Assembly (NCBI RefSeq): GCF_004341515.1
Contig: NZ_SLZF01000007.1
Span: 186,001 to 250,000 of the forward strand
Length of the DNA: 64,000 nt
From: Allobosea sp. BK604
GTDB taxonomy: Bacteria; Pseudomonadota; Alphaproteobacteria; Rhizobiales; Beijerinckiaceae
Direction of reading: 5' to 3'
A program made the translations under genes and the position numbers. The notes under the pieces are model-generated. The model was not told the DNA's origin and ran no database searches. It worked only from the letters and a program-made list of their open reading frames with translations. Numbering within the stretch: the stretch's first letter is position 1; the number at the start of each line of letters is the position of its first letter. Shown piece after piece: positions 59,802-64,000 of the stretch.

Positions 59802-61556
59802 ATGAGACTGTTGCTGACCGTGCTCAGCGCACAACGCAGCAACCTCGGAGAGCGCTCCACCCACGCCTTCGACATGGGCGGCGGCATCATCGGCCGCAAT
59901 TCCGGCTGCGAGTGGAGCCTGCCCGATGCCAGCAACACGCTGTCTTCGCGGCACGCGACGATTTCGCATAACGGCCATGGCTTCGTCGTGACCGATACCA
60001 GCACGAACGGCGTCTATCTCAACAGCGTCGATACGCCGATCGGGCGTGGTCAGTCGGCGCCGCTCTCGAACGGCGATACGCTCTATATTTCCGACTACAT
60101 CATCTCTGTGGCGTTGCTGAGGGACCAGCCGCAGCAGGCTTCGCCGCTGCATATGGCGCCGCCTGCACCGGCGCCGTTCCTGTCTGCCTCTCCGCTGCCG
60201 GGCACGGTGTCGCCGACATTCTCGGCCCTGCCGACCTCGATCGGCACCATGCCGGCCGCGGCCCCATCGCGGCCGTCCGTGGACCGGATCGGCCTTTCGA
60301 TGGAGGACCTCCTCGGGCCCGCCCCGACGCCAGCCACCCAGTCGCCCGCTGCCACGGTCGCCCTGCCGTCCTTCCCGGCCGCGCCTGCCGCTCCGCCGGT
60401 TCAACTGCCGCCGCTCGCTCCCGCGGCTGTCGCGCCGCCATCGCCGCCCCCGGCTGCGGTCATCCCGGACGATTTCGATTTCAGCGACCTGATGCCCGGG
60501 GGAGTTCCGGCTACGGCGCCCCTGGCGCCACCGCCTCCGCCGCCGGCGGCCGCCACGCTGACGAGCCTCAACGCGCCGCGGCCCGTGCCGCAGGCTCCGC
60601 CCGGCCCTCCGGCGGCGATCCCAGCCAATTTCTCCCTGATGGGGGAGGTGGCCGCCCCGGCACCTGTCGCGACGGCGCCGGAGCCGACCGGCTTCGCGCT
60701 GCCGAATCTGCCGCCGCAGCCCGCGCCGCCATTTCCCGCGTCGCCCCCTGTGGCCATGCCCGCACCGGTACCTGCTCCAGAGGCCGCGCTTGCTCCGGCG
60801 CTCGATCCGCTCGCGATGCTGCGCCATCGCGCCATCGCGCGCGCGGCTTCGATCGACCTGTCGCGGCCGAATGGCGAGGCCGCGCCGCGCATGCCGGAGC
60901 CCGCTCCGGCAGCAGCGCCCCGTCCTGCGATCGGCGCGGTCGCCATGCCCGGCGGCATGGCTGCCGATGCGGGCTCGGATGCAGAGGTGTTCTGGCAGGC
61001 ACTCGGCCTCGATGCCGACGCCATCCCCGCCGCCTCGCGCCAGGACATGCTGGCCGAACTCGGCCGCGCCATGCGCGAGACGGCCTCAGGACTCGTCGCC
61101 ATCCTCTCGGCGCGCAAATCGCTGAAGGACGAGTTCCGCATCGACCAGACCAGGCTGGCGGCGCTGGAGAACAATCCGTTCAAGTTCTTCCGTAGCGGCG
61201 ACGACGCGCTGCGCCGCGTCATCGTCGAGGGCAAGCCCGGCTATCTGCCGCTCGATCGCGCGGTCAAGCAGGGCTTTTCCGACATCCAGGCGCACGAGGT
61301 CGCGACCGTCGTCGCGATGCAGAGCGCCTTGCGCAAGCTCCTCGCCCGCATGGCGCCTGTCGCGATCGAGAGCGGCACCGAGCCCGGTCTGCTCGGCCGC
61401 CGGCCCGACAAGGGCAAGCTCTGGGACCGCTATGTCGAGGCGCATGGCGGCCTCTCCAGCGATCTCGACCGGACGACGCGTGAGATGCTGGCCGAGGAAT
61501 TCGCTCGTGCCTATGCCGAGCAGACAAAAGGCGATGCGGCGGAGACCGGACGATGA
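59802..61556 (+). CDS. tagH: T6SS-associated FHA-domain protein TagH
   Basis: The 584-residue protein begins with an FHA domain (about residues 1-105: GGIIGRNSGCEWSLPDASNTLSSRHATIS spans the phosphothreonine-binding loops, then TSTNGVYLN). A Pro/Ala-rich linker covers about residues 106-390. The C-terminal TagH domain follows (about 391-570, FWQALGLDADAIP, NPFKFF). FHA proteins read threonine phosphorylation to switch T6SS on. The upstream membrane phosphatase could be part of that circuit. No kinase (PpkA) was found in the window. GAGGGGGGCGGA precedes the ATG. Confidence 0.92.
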   Translation: MRLLLTVLSAQRSNLGERSTHAFDMGGGIIGRNSGCEWSLPDASNTLSSRHATISHNGHGFVVTDTSTNGVYLNSVDTPIGRGQSAPLSNGDTLYISDYIISVALLRDQPQQASPLHMAPPAPAPFLSASPLPGTVSPTFSALPTSIGTMPAAAPSRPSVDRIGLSMEDLLGPAPTPATQSPAATVALPSFPAAPAAPPVQLPPLAPAAVAPPSPPPAAVIPDDFDFSDLMPGGVPATAPLAPPPPPPAAATLTSLNAPRPVPQAPPGPPAAIPANFSLMGEVAAPAPVATAPEPTGFALPNLPPQPAPPFPASPPVAMPAPVPAPEAALAPALDPLAMLRHRAIARAASIDLSRPNGEAAPRMPEPAPAAAPRPAIGAVAMPGGMAADAGSDAEVFWQALGLDADAIPAASRQDMLAELGRAMRETASGLVAILSARKSLKDEFRIDQTRLAALENNPFKFFRSGDDALRRVIVEGKPGYLPLDRAVKQGFSDIQAHEVATVVAMQSALRKLLARMAPVAIESGTEPGLLGRRPDKGKLWDRYVEAHGGLSSDLDRTTREMLAEEFARAYAEQTKGDAAETGR

Positions 61557-62083
61557 TGCAACGCCCTGGCCTTCTGCCCATGCCGACGCGACGCCTCTTC
61601 TGCCGAAACATCCTGATCCTGCCGGGCCTTGCTGCACTCGGCGGCTGCGGCGGCGCCGCCAGCGTCAAGACCAACTCTCTGGAATTCACCATCCAGGCTG
61701 ATCAGGAGATCAACCTCAACGAGAACAACGAGCCCTCCCCGATCGTGATCAGGGTCTACGAGCTCAAGACCAAGACGGCCTTCGAGCAGGCGAGCTTCTT
61801 CGAGCTGCTCGACAGCGACACGACCAAACTCGGCGCCGAACTCGTGGCCAAGCGCGAATTCGAGGTCAAGCCGGGCGACAAGAGCACTTTCACCCGCGAT
61901 TCTCCGACGGATGCCAAGCATATCGGCGTCATCGCCGGCTTCCGTCAGATCGAAGCGGCGACCTGGCGCTCGGTCGTGGACATCGTCCAGGACCGCAACA
62001 ACAGCTTTGTAATATCAGTGACAGCACTCGCAGTGAAAATCGAACTCGCGGGCGCCACGCGCTCGGTCCCCGGCCTGTTCTGA
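61553..62083 (+). CDS. tssJ: Type VI secretion outer-membrane lipoprotein TssJ
   Basis: TssJ anchors the membrane complex to the outer membrane. The 176-residue protein has an N-terminal hydrophobic segment and a lipobox LAALGGCGG, with Cys about residue 32. The family's EINLNENNEPSPIVIRVYEL follows. Residues 1-12 before the signal could reflect a later true start (MPTRRLFCRNILIL). It overlaps tagH by 4 bases. Confidence 0.92.
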   Translation: MMQRPGLLPMPTRRLFCRNILILPGLAALGGCGGAASVKTNSLEFTIQADQEINLNENNEPSPIVIRVYELKTKTAFEQASFFELLDSDTTKLGAELVAKREFEVKPGDKSTFTRDSPTDAKHIGVIAGFRQIEAATWRSVVDIVQDRNNSFVISVTALAVKIELAGATRSVPGLF

Positions 62084-62157
62084 CCCTTGGGGCAGGGCGG
62101 GCAGGGCACAGCATTGAAGCAGACGATGAGCATGGACAGGCGCGAGGGTTCCCGCTG

Positions 62158-63489
62158 ATGACGCTGATGAGCAAACCGCTCTGGTCGGAAGGCATGCTGA
62201 TCCGGCCGCAGCATTTCCAGCAATATGACCGCTGGATCGAGCATGTCATCGAGGGGCGCGCCGCCGGGCTCGACGCCTTCGGCTGGGGCCTGCGTTCGCT
62301 CTCGCTCGCGAGCGAACTGCTGCCACTCGGCCGCATCGGCATCACCGGCATCGGCGGGGTCATGCCTGATGGTACCGTGCTCGGCAACGCCTCCCATGCC
62401 GGCTTCGAGGCGCGCTCGATTCCGCCCAACACCAAGAATGCCCTGATCAAGGTCGCGGTCTCGGTGCGCGGCCTCGACGGCGCCGAGATCGGCGCCGACG
62501 GACGCCAGCGCCGCTACGAGTCGATCGAGCAGCCGATGCGCGACACCACCGCCCCGGGCAAGGGCGCGGTCTCGCTACGTGTCGCCAGGCTGGTTCCGCG
62601 CATCCTGATCGAGGGCGAGTCCGAGGACGATCTCGTCACCATGCCGATCGCTCGCATCAAGGAGCTCGATGCGACCGGCGCGATCATCCTCGACGAGAAC
62701 TACATCCCGCCCTGTCTCGATTTCCATGTCTCGCAGCGCATGGTCAGGATCGTCAACGAGATCCGCTCGCTGCTGCGCAGCCGCGCCGAGGCGCTCGCCG
62801 GCCATGATCCCGCGCAGGCGACCGCCGAGAGCGGCGGCCTCGTCGACCTGATCATCCTCTCGATCGTCAACGGCCAGGAAGCGGTCTTCGACCATTTCGC
62901 CGCGACGCCGGGCCTCCATCCCGAGACGGTCTATCGTGCCGCGCTTTCGCTCGCCGGCCATCTCTCGACCTTCACCCGCACGCGCCGGCGCAGCGCCGAT
63001 TTCCCGGCCTATCGCCATCCCGATCTCGACGCCGCCTTCGCACCGGTGCTCGACCAGCTCAGGCAGCTCCTGGCGACCCTGGTCGAACGCAACGCCATCG
63101 CGCTGCCGCTGCAGGATCGCGGCTATGGCATCAGGCTCTCGACCATCTCCGACCGGACCCTGTTCCAGGATTGCCGCTTCGTCCTGATCGCGGTCGCGAG
63201 CGTGCCGACCGAGAGCCTGCGCAGCCAATTGCCGATCTCGATGAAGATCGGCTCGGTCGAGCAGATCCGCGACCTCGTCAACCTGCAATTGCCGGGCATT
63301 CCGCTCAGGGCGCTGCCGGTGGCGCCGCGTGAGCTGCCCTTCCTGCAGAGCGGCGTCTATTTCGAGCTCGATCAGAGCGTCGAGCTCTGGCGCAACCTGA
63401 CGCGCTCCGCGGCCGTCGCCTTCCATGTCAGCGGCGACTATCCCGACCTGCATCTCGAATTCTGGGCGATCCGCGGGAAACGTTCGTGA
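62158..63489 (+). CDS. tssK: Type VI secretion baseplate protein TssK
   Basis: The 443-residue TssK links the baseplate to the TssL-TssM membrane complex. It begins with the family signature KPLWSEGMLIRPQHFQQYDRW and has a conserved LDFHVSQRMVRIVNEIRSL near residue 180. The C-terminal QLPGIPLRALPVAPRELPF and AVAFHVSGDYPDLHLEFW match the TssK membrane-side domain. It overlaps tssL by 4 bases. Confidence 0.95.
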   Translation: MTLMSKPLWSEGMLIRPQHFQQYDRWIEHVIEGRAAGLDAFGWGLRSLSLASELLPLGRIGITGIGGVMPDGTVLGNASHAGFEARSIPPNTKNALIKVAVSVRGLDGAEIGADGRQRRYESIEQPMRDTTAPGKGAVSLRVARLVPRILIEGESEDDLVTMPIARIKELDATGAIILDENYIPPCLDFHVSQRMVRIVNEIRSLLRSRAEALAGHDPAQATAESGGLVDLIILSIVNGQEAVFDHFAATPGLHPETVYRAALSLAGHLSTFTRTRRRSADFPAYRHPDLDAAFAPVLDQLRQLLATLVERNAIALPLQDRGYGIRLSTISDRTLFQDCRFVLIAVASVPTESLRSQLPISMKIGSVEQIRDLVNLQLPGIPLRALPVAPRELPFLQSGVYFELDQSVELWRNLTRSAAVAFHVSGDYPDLHLEFWAIRGKRS

Positions 63490-64000
63490 AGCAGGTCCCG
63501 GATCCGAGCCTGGACGCTCCCACCGTCGTCGGTCACAAGCCGACGGGGCTGCTGCAGCCACGCGCGCCGTCGCCCTCCGTGCTCGATATCCCGACCACGC
63601 CGATCATACCGCCGCCGCCGCGGCAGATGGCGCCCGCGCCGGGCAACGCCATGCGCGCCCAGACCGTGCCCGGCCTCGCCGGCACCGATCTCGCCGCGCG
63701 CCAGTCGCGCGAGCCGGCGCCGCGCGAGGCGGGCGGCCGCAGCGTCAGCATGCAGCTCGCCAGCGAGCCGGCCGGGCCCTCCGACGCGATCATCGCCGCC
63801 GCCGGGCCGCTGCTCGTGCTGGTGGCGCAACTGCGTGACGCGGTCGAGTTCGCCGATGTCACGACCCTGCGCAACGAGGTGGTCAACCAGATCCAGAAAT
63901 TCGAGGAGATGGCGGTCAAGTTCGGCGCCTCCGCCGGCGATGTCAGCGCCGCCCGTTACATCCTCTGCTCGCTGATCGACGAGACGGTGATGACCACGCC
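63486..64000 (+). CDS. tssL: Type VI secretion inner-membrane protein TssL (DotU-like), partial
   Basis: The frame starts at GTG 63486, overlapping the tssK stop (GTGA), and runs off the right edge after about 171 residues. A Pro-rich cytoplasmic lead (about residues 1-95) is followed by the DotU domain start, with LLVLVAQLRDAVEFADVTTLRNEV and ARYILCSLIDETVMTT. The membrane anchor and any OmpA-like C-terminal part are outside the window. Confidence 0.92.
   Translation, partial: MKQVPDPSLDAPTVVGHKPTGLLQPRAPSPSVLDIPTTPIIPPPPRQMAPAPGNAMRAQTVPGLAGTDLAARQSREPAPREAGGRSVSMQLASEPAGPSDAIIAAAGPLLVLVAQLRDAVEFADVTTLRNEVVNQIQKFEEMAVKFGASAGDVSAARYILCSLIDETVMTT

Overview
The window is GC-rich chromosomal DNA from an alphaproteobacterium of the Hyphomicrobiales (rhizobial) type, most like Bosea and relatives. 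This is inferred from gene families, the aerobic cob gene set, RhtX-type siderophore uptake, an Irr-like iron motif and many rhizobial intergenic palindromes. Genus is not provable from the sequence alone. No tRNA, rRNA, CRISPR array, transposase or integrase was seen.

Layout. 1-2000: end of a possible isoquinoline-oxidoreductase-associated protein, a palindromic repeat, and the two subunits of succinyl-CoA:3-ketoacid CoA transferase (scoAB). 2019-20150: a large aerobic cobalamin locus. A cobalamin riboswitch on the minus strand heads cbtB-cbtA-DUF1636-cobW-cobN-cobG-cobH-cobI-cobJ. A second minus-strand run is cobL-cobE-cobM-cobB-bluB. cobK, cobP, cobO and cobC lie on plus and cobD on minus. 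The locus covers cobalt import, most corrin-ring steps, cobalt insertion, adenosylation, aminopropanol-arm formation and the lower ligand. cobA, cobF, cobQ, cobS, cobT, cobU and cobV are not here. Two palindromic elements sit in frame inside cobN.

20230-35813: a D-2-hydroxyacid dehydrogenase, a 1758-residue autotransporter, an MsbA-like ABC exporter, the exbB-exbD-tonB operon with a candidate Irr box, an MFS transporter, a DUF6494 protein, an unknown membrane protein, and a sulfide-dehydrogenase-like set (cytochrome c, Tat-exported flavoprotein, cytochrome c2/c550-type). 36038-41051: a DoeB-like deacylase with a polar amino-acid ABC transporter and a divergent IclR regulator. 41141-41993: an ArsR-AHSA1 pair whose regulator start codon lies at the centre of a 28-bp perfect palindrome.

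42098-47211: a siderophore-uptake locus (AraC regulator, TonB-dependent receptor, small unknown protein, RhtX/FptX permease), presumably energised by ExbB-ExbD-TonB. 47533-50754: a compact redox cassette (anchored cytochrome c, unknown multi-pass membrane protein, di-haem peroxidase-like lipoprotein, amicyanin-like cupredoxin). 50869-64000: a HAMP-SpoIIE phosphatase, then a type VI secretion operon tssA-B-C-E-F-G-tagH-tssJ-K-L, cut off inside tssL. The operon has strong hairpins after tssC and tssG, and hcp, clpV, tssM and vgrG are not in the visible part.
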